Shown here: piece after piece, positions 1 through 7,219 of the stretch | How positions within the stretch are numbered: the stretch's first letter is position 1 | How the letters are laid out: the number at the start of each line of letters is the position of its first letter | NCBI GenBank assembly: GCA_964522015.1 | Contig: CAZFST010000001.1 | Span: forward strand, 1 to 64,000 | From: QQWI01 sp964522015 | GTDB lineage: Bacteria; Bacillota; Clostridia; Peptostreptococcales; Acidaminobacteraceae | Direction of reading: 5' to 3' | DNA length: 64,000 nt | The notes under the pieces: model-generated | The model's database searches: none | What the model saw: only the letters and a program-made list of their open reading frames with translations | Told to the model about the DNA's origin: nothing | Made by a program: the position numbers and the translations under genes

Positions 1-58
1 CAGCCTAGTCATATCAAGTTATTGCTTGGTTTATTGGTGTGCGAAAGTTGAGTAATAA

Positions 59-83
59 TGAACTTTTTGCGACCCGATGCGTC
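59..83 (+). promoter_or_regulatory. Predicted ECF sigma (SigY-type) promoter
   Basis: A -35-like TGAAC at 59-63 and a -10-like CGTC at 80-83 are separated by 16 bases. This is the usual geometry of promoters read by ECF sigma factors, and the TGAAC/CGTC pair matches what is known of SigY-type autoregulated promoters. It lies about 50 bases before the first gene of an operon that encodes a SigY-like factor, so positive autoregulation is the likely role. The prediction rests on sequence match and position only. Confidence 0.6.
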
Positions 84-129
84 CTATTGGCGAATTAAAC
101 AAATTTGATGATGCGAGAAGGAGGTTTGT

Positions 130-345
130 ATGTTTGCTGATATGACAACGTTAGAGGTAGTTAAAATGCTTTTGCCACTGATAGTGGTGCAATTTGGACT
201 GATGCTATTTTCATTGGTACTGATTTGGACAAAGGGTGTCAAAAATCTAACCCCAATTGTATGGAGTGTGATTGTAGTGGCTATTAATCTAGTCGGCCCT
301 ATTTTATTTTTCCTATTTGGCAGAAAAAAATGGTCAGAGTACTAA
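130..345 (+). CDS. yxlE: YxlE-like small membrane protein (PLDc_N domain)
   Basis: This 71-residue protein has two hydrophobic helices (about residues 12-34 and 42-63) and ends in a short basic tail, the layout of the phospholipase D N-terminal (PLDc_N) membrane domain without any nuclease domain. In Bacillus subtilis YxlE is a similar small protein of the sigY operon, and in that operon such proteins take part in holding SigY inactive. Here it is the first gene, with a strong ribosome site AGAAGGAGG just before the ATG. Its stop codon lies in the first unit of a 23-bp tandem repeat. The family call is firm; the regulatory role is inferred from the operon. Confidence 0.75.
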   Translation: MFADMTTLEVVKMLLPLIVVQFGLMLFSLVLIWTKGVKNLTPIVWSVIVVAINLVGPILFFLFGRKKWSEY

Positions 346-397
346 AGCAAGTTGGCGAGACGTACTAGAACAAGTGGGCGAGATGTACTAAAACAAA
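340..397 (+). repeat. 23-bp tandem repeat spanning the yxlE stop codon
   Basis: Units begin at 340 (TACTAAAGCAAG), 363 (TACTAGAACAAG) and 386 (TACTAAAACAAA), giving a period of exactly 23 bases and about 2.5 copies. The first unit contains the last codon and stop of yxlE (TAC TAA), and each later copy again carries a TAA or TAG. It fills most of the space before the ABC ATPase gene. Confidence 0.85.
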
Positions 398-409
398 GGG
401 TGGTGTAAA

Positions 410-1240
410 GTGATAAAAATACAAGGACTTTTCAAAGGGTATGGGACCCATGAGGTGCTAAAAGGCATAGACATAGATGTTAATGCCGGTGAGATATATG
501 GTTTTATTGGCCAGAATGGGGCAGGGAAATCCACCACCATGATGATTCTAGCGGGTCTTATGGACTTTCAGTCGGGGACTTGTACCATTGATGGCGAGAT
601 TGTAAAACGAGGAAAGAATCGACACTTTAAACAAGTTGGCTACTTGCCAGAAGAGCCACGTTTTTATCTTTATATGAATGCATGGGAATACCTCACCTTG
701 ATTGGGGAGAGCGGGGGCATGGGCACAAAAGATATTAAGACTCGCTCCGGGGAGGTACTGGAGATGGTAAGCCTAACCAAAGATGCCAAACGACCCATTG
801 GCAACTATTCAAGAGGGATGAAACAGCGGCTTGGCATGGCTGTTGCCATGTTTCACGATCCAAAGGTATTGCTTTTAGATGAGCCATCTTCAGCCCTTGA
901 CCCAATAGGCCGTGAAGATGTGGTGACCATTATTGAAAACCTAAAAGCCAGGGGCAAAACAATCTTTTTATCCACCCATATTCTCAACGATATAGAGAGG
1001 GTTTGCGACAGGATTGGGGTATTGCAAGGGGGGCATATTGTGGTGGAGGATAGTTTGGATGCCATACTCAAAGCTTACTCAGAGCCGATTTATGATATTA
1101 CCCTAACCGATGTGACTGATGTCTCATCCCTGATGGCAGCGTTAGAACCTTTTAGCAGCAATATCTTAAGTGTAGAACAGCGAAAGCCCAGTCTTGAAGC
1201 AATCTATAGAAAGGTGGTGGCATCCCATGGCCAGTTTTAA
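410..1240 (+). CDS. yxlF: ABC transporter ATP-binding protein (YxlF-like)
   Basis: This is a 276-residue ATPase of the type that drives small two-component ABC exporters. It has Walker A (GQNGAGKST, near residue 35), a signature-like NYSRGMKQRL near 133, Walker B (LLLDEPSSALDP near 155) and a switch histidine in STHIL. The start is GTG with GGGTGG upstream. It overlaps the permease gene by 14 bases, which implies translational coupling. Within a sigY operon this matches YxlF, partner of the permease YxlG; the B. subtilis transporter is linked to control of SigY activity, and its substrate is not established. The roughly 60-residue C-terminal tail after the ATPase core is typical of this subfamily. 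Confidence 0.85.
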   Translation: MIKIQGLFKGYGTHEVLKGIDIDVNAGEIYGFIGQNGAGKSTTMMILAGLMDFQSGTCTIDGEIVKRGKNRHFKQVGYLPEEPRFYLYMNAWEYLTLIGESGGMGTKDIKTRSGEVLEMVSLTKDAKRPIGNYSRGMKQRLGMAVAMFHDPKVLLLDEPSSALDPIGREDVVTIIENLKARGKTIFLSTHILNDIERVCDRIGVLQGGHIVVEDSLDAILKAYSEPIYDITLTDVTDVSSLMAALEPFSSNILSVEQRKPSLEAIYRKVVASHGQF

Positions 1241-1997
1241 AGCGTTTTTAAAAAAAGAATGGCTGGAGGGTTTGCGGGCCTACCGTTTCTTAGTCATTAC
1301 TCTTGGGATTGGTTTCTTTGCCTTACTAGATCCTGTGATGATGAAATTGTTACCAAGTATTTTACAAAATCAATTTGGAAATATTGATTTATCTGCTATG
1401 ATGGATATCAGTTTAAGTGGTGTCATGGCTTCTCATCTCAAGAATCTTTATCAAATCAGCACTTTTGTGATTGTACTCACCCTGATGGGTATAGTCTCCA
1501 GTGAGAAGGGTGAAAAAACCCTCTTGTTGCCAGTGGCCATGGGCCTTAAAACAACCGCTGTGATTTTAGCTAAATGGCTTATTTACGTTGGCTTTATAAC
1601 CATCGTCACTGTATGTGGCATCAGCCTTTGCTATGGCTATGGGGCACTATTATTTGATGAATCATTTGAGAGTTTCGCCACTGTTTTAAAGGCAGGACTA
1701 TTGCAATCCCTGTATTTTGCTTATGTTCTCTCCTTGGTGATGGCCCTCAGTACCTTTTCTAAAAAAACCTTTATTGCAGGCATCACCTCCCTGGTAGCCG
1801 TGTTTACCCTGCCACTACTTGGGATGATACTGCCAGACCTAGGTAAATTCTTGCCAAATCAACTCCTAAAAGAAGCAGGTCTCTTTAGTCAAACCCTTTC
1901 TGGGGATGTACTTGTTGCGATTTTCAGCACGGTGATTTTGTGTTTTATGTTAGTGTTAGTCAGTATTTTGAAGCTTAAAGGTGACGAGTTAGGGTAG
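1227..1997 (+). CDS. yxlG: ABC transporter permease (YxlG-like)
   Basis: This is a 256-residue integral membrane protein with about six hydrophobic segments, of the ABC-2 type permease class (NosY/YxlG). The start chosen is the ATG at 1227, preceded by AAAGGTGGTGG, inside the 3' end of the ATPase gene; an upstream in-frame start at 1194 would lengthen the overlap without a ribosome site. With the ATPase before it, it should form an exporter or membrane-stress device. The last codons and stop fall in a 35-bp direct repeat that continues into the intergenic space. Substrate unknown. Confidence 0.8.
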   Translation: MASFKAFLKKEWLEGLRAYRFLVITLGIGFFALLDPVMMKLLPSILQNQFGNIDLSAMMDISLSGVMASHLKNLYQISTFVIVLTLMGIVSSEKGEKTLLLPVAMGLKTTAVILAKWLIYVGFITIVTVCGISLCYGYGALLFDESFESFATVLKAGLLQSLYFAYVLSLVMALSTFSKKTFIAGITSLVAVFTLPLLGMILPDLGKFLPNQLLKEAGLFSQTLSGDVLVAIFSTVILCFMLVLVSILKLKGDELG

Positions 1998-2045
1998 TTA
2001 TAAGGTGATTTTGACAGCGTGAGTTTGAGTAGTTTTAAGGTAATC
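1986..2045 (+). repeat. 35-bp imperfect direct repeat over the yxlG stop codon
   Basis: GAGTTAGGGTAGTTATAAGG at 1986 recurs as GAGTTTGAGTAGTTTTAAGG at 2021. The first copy holds the last codons and TAG stop of the permease; the second copy carries a second in-phase TAG and leads into the sigY ribosome site. Confidence 0.7.
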
Positions 2046-2059
2046 CAGAGGGGGCGGCC

Positions 2060-2635
2060 ATGGCACATGAGTTTAATAGAGAGCAGGAAGTGGCCTTGGT
2101 TGAAAAGGCCCAGGCTGGCAATCGGCATGCCTTGGACCAGCTCTTAAAAGAGGCGTACCCTTATGTGCTTGGTTACTTGGTCAAAATGAGTCACGACCAA
2201 GAGTTAGCCAAAGATTTAACCCAAGAAGCCATGGTTAAGGCGATTGTGAATATTAGGAAATTCAGAGGAGAATCCAAATTTTCTAGTTGGCTTATTACCA
2301 TAGCAGCCAACCTTTATAGGGATAGTCTCAGGCGAAAAACACCTGTATCTCAACACATTGAAGGATTTGAAGGCCCTAATTGTTTGGATATGGCTGGCGG
2401 TAATACTAGCGTTGAAGGTCAGGTGCTGCAAAAGGAAATGCATAAAGACTTGCAAGGGGCCATGAAGAAGTTACCCCAAGCCCAGAGGCAAGCTTTTGTG
2501 CTAAAGCATATGATGGGGTATTCTTACGAGCAAATTGCGAAGATTTCCAATTGTCCACTGGGCACAGTGCGGTCCCGGTTACATCATGCAACGTTAACTC
2601 TGAAATCAGTACTTGAAAAGGGAGGTTGGCCATGA
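2060..2635 (+). CDS. sigY: ECF RNA polymerase sigma factor, SigY-like
   Basis: This 191-residue ECF sigma factor has region 2 at about residues 25-90 (with DLTQEAMVKAI and a basic FSSWLITIAANLYRD segment that contacts the -10 element) and region 4 at about 128-182 (LPQAQRQAF, then the helix-turn-helix SYEQIAKISNCPLGTVRSRL). The ATG is preceded by AGAGGGGG. The TGA overlaps the ATG of the next gene. Neighbours matching YxlC, YxlD, YxlE, YxlF and YxlG identify it as the SigY group rather than SigW or SigM. In B. subtilis the known SigY regulon is essentially its own operon, in line with the TGAAC-N16-CGTC site at the head of this one. Confidence 0.85.
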   Translation: MAHEFNREQEVALVEKAQAGNRHALDQLLKEAYPYVLGYLVKMSHDQELAKDLTQEAMVKAIVNIRKFRGESKFSSWLITIAANLYRDSLRRKTPVSQHIEGFEGPNCLDMAGGNTSVEGQVLQKEMHKDLQGAMKKLPQAQRQAFVLKHMMGYSYEQIAKISNCPLGTVRSRLHHATLTLKSVLEKGGWP

Positions 2636-3054
2636 AACATGAAGCTTATTTGCAAGCAATCACCGATTACTTTTATGGGGAGGCGCCGCTAACAAAAGCG
2701 GTTGAAGCGCATATGGCCAGTTGCGAAGTTTGCAGCGCTCACTTTGAGAGTTTGAAGCTATTAGCTGTGGCAATGCCTAGGCTGGATATGGAAGGGGCAG
2801 CAAGTGCCTACCCTGTAGATGAGGTGCTGATTGCTGCGGCGTTCGAGGCTGCAAAGATCGAAGTCCAAAAGAGACGAGAACAGTTACACTTTATTGTTTT
2901 TATTGGCATTGCCCTGTGTTTTATCGGTGGTATGGGGGTTCTTTTAGTGCTGGGTCAAGAACTGCAGCTGCTTTATGCGCAGGCTTTTCTGTCCGGTATG
3001 GCCATTATCAGTCTGCCATTTGTTGTACGACATAAAATGAATCAGGGGTACTGA
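2632..3054 (+). CDS. yxlC: YxlC-like anti-sigma factor
   Basis: The protein has 140 residues. An N-terminal cytoplasmic part carries a short zinc-finger-like H-x3-C-x2-C motif (HMASCEVC near residue 27), followed by a basic stretch and two hydrophobic helices at about 85-108 and 112-133. This is the layout of membrane anti-sigma factors of the zf-HC2/RsiW kind. The ATG at 2632 overlaps the sigY stop (ATGA) and has GGAGG six bases upstream, so it is preferred to the in-frame TTG at 2626. Gene order next to sigY supports the role of SigY antagonist. Confidence 0.75.
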   Translation: MKHEAYLQAITDYFYGEAPLTKAVEAHMASCEVCSAHFESLKLLAVAMPRLDMEGAASAYPVDEVLIAAAFEAAKIEVQKRREQLHFIVFIGIALCFIGGMGVLLVLGQELQLLYAQAFLSGMAIISLPFVVRHKMNQGY

Positions 3055-3079
3055 TATGGGCAATAATAGGGGTTATCAA

Positions 3080-3286
3080 ATGGAGTCATTGACGCTGATT
3101 CCTTGGTTTATCTGGATTGTGATATTTTCCGCTCTTTTCTTGCAGAGCATACTTGTCTTTCGAGACGCCCAAAAACGCGGCGAAAACAAGTGGCTCTGGG
3201 GTTTCTTGTGTCTCCTGAATGTGCCCACATACGGGATACTTTATTGGTTTATCACAAGAAAGGTGTGGCGAAGGCTGCGGAGGTAG
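3080..3286 (+). CDS. yxlD: YxlD-like small membrane protein
   Basis: This protein of 68 residues has two hydrophobic helices (about 6-24 and 40-56) flanked by charged segments (RDAQKRGENKW and a very basic C-terminus RKVWRRLRR). It matches the PLDc_N-like small proteins of sigY operons; YxlD works with YxlC to restrain SigY in B. subtilis. An ATG at 3056 would add eight residues; both starts have an AGGGG upstream. The TAG stop lies in the first unit of a 37-bp tandem repeat. Confidence 0.65.
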   Translation: MESLTLIPWFIWIVIFSALFLQSILVFRDAQKRGENKWLWGFLCLLNVPTYGILYWFITRKVWRRLRR

Positions 3287-3374
3287 CGGTTGGGGACGTA
3301 ACAGCTTTGCTACCTTTTGGTAGCACTTGGGGACGTAACAGTTTTGCTACCTTTTAGTAGCGACTGGGGACACA
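3282..3374 (+). repeat. 37-bp tandem repeat with hairpins after yxlD
   Basis: Units start at 3282, 3319 and 3356, an exact 37-bp period. The first unit contains the TAG stop of yxlD and later units keep a TAG at the same place. Each full unit contains TTGGGGACGTAACA and a small hairpin (GCTACC-TTTT-GGTAGC in the first, one pair weaker in the second), which may act as a weak terminator or mRNA end. The third unit is cut short at GGGGACA. Confidence 0.85.
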
Positions 3375-3420
3375 TCATGCCTTAACAGAACAAGTGAGAT
3401 CAACATTAAAGGAGCAAGTC

Positions 3421-3609
3421 ATGAATGGACAGAATAGAAATATGATTAGTATTGGCAGCAAAGTCAGTGTGGTTCAAAAGCAAGATCAGCGTAGTGGTAA
3501 GCTGACTGAGGGGGTGGTTGAAAAAATATTAACCAATTCACCAAATCATCCTCACGGGATCAAAGTAATGTTAGTAGGTGGCATTGTTGGACGGGTAAAA
3601 GAGGTCTAA
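3421..3609 (+). CDS. ywbE: YwbE family protein (DUF2196)
   Basis: This 62-residue protein matches the YwbE family along its whole length: an N-terminal MNGQNRNMISIG, the motif QKQDQRSGKLTEG, and the family hallmark TNSPNHPHGIKV followed by GGIVGRVKEV. The fold is a small beta barrel; the function is not established. The ATG at 3421 follows AAAGGAGCAAGTC, whereas the earlier in-frame start at 3394 lacks a ribosome site and adds residues outside the family. It stands alone between the sigY operon and the kinase. Confidence 0.85.
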   Translation: MNGQNRNMISIGSKVSVVQKQDQRSGKLTEGVVEKILTNSPNHPHGIKVMLVGGIVGRVKEV

Positions 3610-3623
3610 GGTCTTCGAATTGC

Positions 3624-3662
3624 AGATTGAAACTGCATAGATTGAAACTGCATAGATTGAAA
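3624..3662 (+). repeat. 15-bp tandem repeat after ywbE
   Basis: AGATTGAAACTGCAT occurs twice without change at 3624 and 3639, and a third copy beginning AGATTGAAAA follows at 3654. The period is exactly 15 bases. Each unit contains TTGAAA, a possible -35 element, so the array could offer alternative promoter elements to the downstream kinase. Confidence 0.85.
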
Positions 3663-3676
3663 ACACCGATAATGGG

Positions 3677-3691
3677 TATTGAGATTCAATA
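3677..3691. promoter_or_regulatory. Small inverted repeat before the histidine kinase
   Basis: TATTGA-GAT-TCAATA is a perfect 6-bp inverted repeat 18 bases upstream of the kinase start. It could be an operator, but no cognate regulator is evident. Confidence 0.3.
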
Positions 3692-3709
3692 TACTTTAAA
3701 GGTGGGGGG

Positions 3710-5776
3710 ATGATTACAATGAGGTTACCACGATGGCCTTTTTTGAATAAAGTATTTCTTCAAAAGATACCACTGAGCTTGTATGTGCTGGTACCTGTTG
3801 TTTTTGTATTTGTCCTTACGATGGCTGTGAGTTCAATTCAATCCTATCAAACCTCCGCAGAGTTTGTTGAGAGCTTTCTTGAATCACAGACAACTGTGAT
3901 TTCTGACAGTATCACAAGGCAATTAGACGATTTTTTCTCTCAAGCCATTAAAAATACACAGATTAATAAGGAGCTTATCGAAACAGGGGCTATTGATGCG
4001 AATAACCATCAAGACCTTGCTACTCATTTTCTGGCTCAAATTAAACACACGCCTTATCTGACTTACATTTCGATGGGGTTCGAGAATGGGGAGTATATTG
4101 GTGCTAGTAGGCAAATTGCTACTGGTGAAATAAATTTGTATACCTCATTGGAGGAGGATGAATTTATACTGAGCCGCTTTAGTGTTAATAGCAATAATAC
4201 AAAAGGAACTCTTATTGAGGAAAAAGAACCCTATAAAGCAACAACAAGAGGCTGGTATAAAACGGGAAAAGAAGCTGGTGATGCCACTTGGTACCCTGTC
4301 TATAAATATGTCGGACAAGATGGATTGGGAGTAGGGATTAGTAGCCCTGTGTATAATACAGCTAATCAAAGTCTGATTGGGGTTATTACATCTGATTTAG
4401 CACTCTTTCAGATTTCTGAATTTTTAAATCAAATGACAATCGGAGATGATGACATTGCGTTTATTGCAGACCCACAAGGGAACCTCCTCGCAAGCAGTTC
4501 AAAAGAACCTGTGTATGCTGAAAATGGAGAGGATTATAAACGTTTTACCATTGCGGATTTTCCTGATCTTCGTATACAGGGAGCCAGTAAGTTTTTAAAG
4601 CCAAGTACAAATCAAAGTTCAAATAATGGCAACCATCATATTATTGAGATGGGTAAAAAATCATATTTTCTAGACTATCAAATCTACACTGACTCACTGG
4701 GGCAAGAGTTAATTGTTGGCGTTATATTGTCAGCCAACAAATTGAAGAATCAGTATACAAAAGCACTGGTTATACGCATTATAATCAGCATTGGATTCTT
4801 ACTGTTAGTGGGCGTGATAATGGTTGTTGTCTTGCATCGACTTGTTCTTCCTCCTGTTCAACGTCTTGTCGACGCACAGGAAAGGGTAAGGCAAAGAGAT
4901 TACACTGTGAGAGTTTCAGAGTCACAGATAAGAGAACTTAATATTTTAACCCAAGGGTTCAATGAAGCTGTTGAAGCACTTGGTAATTATGAAAAAATAG
5001 AGAAATTGGTTTTTGCACAAGAAAAAATGGCCACATTAGGTGGGCTAGTCTCCGGTATTACTCATGAGATCAATACCCCCCTCGGCATGGCCGTGACCAT
5101 TAGTTCTTTTATTGAGAAGACACACCTAGACCTAATGGCACAGATAGAAAATGGAACCTTATCGCAAATCGATTTTCTGGAGCAGTGTAAGGAAACTGGA
5201 GAAGATTTAGTGATTTTACAAAGTAACCTTCACCGTGCGGTTGAACTTATAAAGAGTTTTAAAGGTTTTGCAGTGGGACAAAGTCATGAGCTGGAAATTC
5301 AATTTAATATGCATGAACTTGTTAAAAATATTATTTTGAGCCTTAAACACGAGTATAAGCAAAAGGGACACCAGATTGAGCTGATATGTCCGATGGATTT
5401 AGAGGTAATTGGTTATCCAGGCGCGATTACTCAGATTTTGACTAATCTCATCATGAATTCAATTATTCATGGATTCAGAGGGAACGTCAGTGGCATTATT
5501 ACCATTTCAATTTCGACAATTGTGTCAGAAACTGTTGCTGAAACCACGGTTGTTAAGTCTATCTTGATTCAATATCATGACAATGGCAATGGTATGACTG
5601 AAGAGGTTCTTAAACAGATATTCACGCCTTTCTTCACAACAAATCGTGAAAATGGGGGAACTGGTATTGGGATGAATATTATTAGAACGCTTGTAACTGA
5701 GCAATTAAAAGGGGCAATCACAGTTGATAGTAGGCCACAAGAAGGGGTGGACTTTGAAATTGTCATTCCACAATAA
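3710..5776 (+). CDS. Membrane sensor histidine kinase with extracellular Cache domain
   Basis: The protein has 688 residues. An N-terminal membrane helix (about 20-40) is followed by a roughly 300-residue extracellular Cache-type sensor, a second helix (about 350-375), a HAMP linker, a DHp domain with the phospho-accepting His in GITHEINTPLG near residue 452, and a HATPase domain with N box MNSIIHGF, G1 DNGNGM, F box TPFFTTNR and G2 GGTGIGMNI. The THEINTPLG form of the H box is typical of kinases close to the ZraS/chemosensory type. No response regulator gene is adjacent, so it is an orphan here. Start at 3710 or 3719; GGTGGGGG lies just before both. Confidence 0.85.
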   Translation: MITMRLPRWPFLNKVFLQKIPLSLYVLVPVVFVFVLTMAVSSIQSYQTSAEFVESFLESQTTVISDSITRQLDDFFSQAIKNTQINKELIETGAIDANNHQDLATHFLAQIKHTPYLTYISMGFENGEYIGASRQIATGEINLYTSLEEDEFILSRFSVNSNNTKGTLIEEKEPYKATTRGWYKTGKEAGDATWYPVYKYVGQDGLGVGISSPVYNTANQSLIGVITSDLALFQISEFLNQMTIGDDDIAFIADPQGNLLASSSKEPVYAENGEDYKRFTIADFPDLRIQGASKFLKPSTNQSSNNGNHHIIEMGKKSYFLDYQIYTDSLGQELIVGVILSANKLKNQYTKALVIRIIISIGFLLLVGVIMVVVLHRLVLPPVQRLVDAQERVRQRDYTVRVSESQIRELNILTQGFNEAVEALGNYEKIEKLVFAQEKMATLGGLVSGITHEINTPLGMAVTISSFIEKTHLDLMAQIENGTLSQIDFLEQCKETGEDLVILQSNLHRAVELIKSFKGFAVGQSHELEIQFNMHELVKNIILSLKHEYKQKGHQIELICPMDLEVIGYPGAITQILTNLIMNSIIHGFRGNVSGIITISISTIVSETVAETTVVKSILIQYHDNGNGMTEEVLKQIFTPFFTTNRENGGTGIGMNIIRTLVTEQLKGAITVDSRPQEGVDFEIVIPQ

Positions 5777-5802
5777 AAAGTTATAGCTGTATATACAGAG
5801 AT

Positions 5803-5829
5803 CCACCAACTTTATGTTGGTGGTTTTTT
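5803..5829 (+). terminator. Intrinsic terminator after the histidine kinase
   Basis: CCACCAAC at 5803-5810 pairs with GTTGGTGG at 5816-5823 across a five-base loop and is followed by six T residues. It is a classic rho-independent terminator. Confidence 0.9.
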
Positions 5830-5871
5830 AATTAGATAGCGAATTTCATTTCGATGAATGCGTATTTAATA

Positions 5872-5900
5872 TTGACAATTACGAATCGATAGTTCATTAT
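5872..5900 (+). promoter_or_regulatory. Candidate vegetative promoter
   Basis: TTGACA at 5872-5877 and CATTAT at 5895-5900 are 17 bases apart, about 90 bases before the aminopeptidase gene. The -35 box is perfect and the -10 box matches four of six positions. Confidence 0.5.
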
Positions 5901-5988
5901 TTGATTAGACGGTTGTCGAAGTAAAAGTCAGGTCGCAAAAGCCTAGGTCGCGAACATGTCATAATACAAAATAATAAGCGAGGTAAAT

Positions 5989-7002
5989 ATGATGAAAACA
6001 GCATTGGAAAGAATTGCACAAAACATCGAAATCAACTTAAAGGGCCCAGTGCTTATCCACTTTTGGGGCATTGGCCAAGAAGATTTTCTATACATGCAAG
6101 AATTTGAAGCTATAATAAAGCAACGGACTTGCGGGGAGATCGTAAAAGCAGTTTTCCTCGAGCAAGCAGGTATCGCTAACGGCTTTAATACTGGGGAGTT
6201 GACACAAGAGACAACTGCACAAGCCCTCTATGGGGACTTTGACTCATCAGAAGCGCTTACAACAATTGACCTTTGCAGATTTTCACCACCTTCATTAATG
6301 GGTGCCATTAATGATGCCGCTAAGCCAGCCTTTATTCAATTTATGCGGGGGCTGTTTGGCACAGCAACGGCAGAAAGCAAATTATTTGCACAGTTACGAT
6401 TGCCTTCTGAAGAATTGGCACAAGAAAGTGGCATGACCCTTGAGGCCTACACAGAAAAATGGACTCAGTTGGTGGTGATTGATTACGATGAATTAAGATT
6501 GCGCTGCGCTACTGCGCAAAATGTAGTTTCAGATCAATCAGCATTCACACTAACAACAGGTTTTGGGCATGTTCTAAACTTTAGCGTAACAGCGCGTTCA
6601 TGGCATCTAGACGATGGTAATGGCGATTTTCCAGCAGGTGAGATCTATATTGCACCAGTGGAAGATACGGTAAACGGTAGCTTTATGGCAGATTGCGTAT
6701 TTTGGGAAGGTGAAACTTTTGAAAAAGTTGTGCTCACTTTTGAATGTGGCATACTGGTGGCATCAGAGCCAACGTGCATTTTGGAAGACCTTAAGCACGC
6801 TCCCGGTGACGCACTGAAATTTGCAGAATTCGGCCTCGGTCAAAATCCAGCCCTTGGGACACTAACAGGCAACAGCCTTTTTGACGAAAAAATCCTGGGC
6901 TCATGCCACATCGCCATTGGCGCAAACAGCATGTTTGGTGGTAACAATCAAGGCCCAGTTCACATTGACTTTGTGGCAACTAATTTTGAAATCCAATCAT
7001 AA
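5989..7002 (+). CDS. M29-like aminopeptidase (short form)
   Basis: This 337-residue protein resembles the thermophilic aminopeptidase (peptidase M29) family in its C-terminal two thirds. Family motifs visible are FPAGEIYIAP near residue 210, KFAEFGLGQNP near 278, DEKILGSCHIAIG near 300 and GPVHIDFV near 323; the E, H and D residues in these blocks correspond to the metal ligands. It is shorter than typical M29 enzymes of about 400 residues, the N-terminal domain being reduced. RBS AGCGAGG before ATG 5989. A diverged relative lies at 30189-31124. Monocistronic, between its own promoter and a weak terminator. Confidence 0.7.
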   Translation: MMKTALERIAQNIEINLKGPVLIHFWGIGQEDFLYMQEFEAIIKQRTCGEIVKAVFLEQAGIANGFNTGELTQETTAQALYGDFDSSEALTTIDLCRFSPPSLMGAINDAAKPAFIQFMRGLFGTATAESKLFAQLRLPSEELAQESGMTLEAYTEKWTQLVVIDYDELRLRCATAQNVVSDQSAFTLTTGFGHVLNFSVTARSWHLDDGNGDFPAGEIYIAPVEDTVNGSFMADCVFWEGETFEKVVLTFECGILVASEPTCILEDLKHAPGDALKFAEFGLGQNPALGTLTGNSLFDEKILGSCHIAIGANSMFGGNNQGPVHIDFVATNFEIQS

Positions 7003-7035
7003 TTTAATCTACTTAATCAATCGCTATATGCCAAC

Positions 7036-7075
7036 GCCCACCCATTGTCTATGTGTGGGCTATTCTAATTGTTTT
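7036..7075 (+). terminator. Probable terminator after the aminopeptidase
   Basis: GCCCACCCAT at 7036-7045 pairs with ATGTGTGGGC at 7051-7060 with one mismatch and a five-base loop. The tail TATTCTAATTGTTTT is T-rich but interrupted. Confidence 0.55.
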
Positions 7076-7122
7076 AATAAATTTTGCAATCTATTTTGAT
7101 GTAAAATTGTGCAATAAAAAAC

Positions 7123-7152
7123 TTGATAAGGAAGTGTTTAATATGCGATAAT
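7123..7152 (+). promoter_or_regulatory. Candidate promoter of the diguanylate cyclase gene
   Basis: TTGATA at 7123-7128 and GATAAT at 7147-7152 are separated by 18 bases, about 65 bases before the start codon. Confidence 0.5.
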
Positions 7153-7219
7153 AGGGCCATACATTGGCATATAATGCTACAACATCATTATAAAATATTT
7201 TGACGAATAGGAGAAAGCC

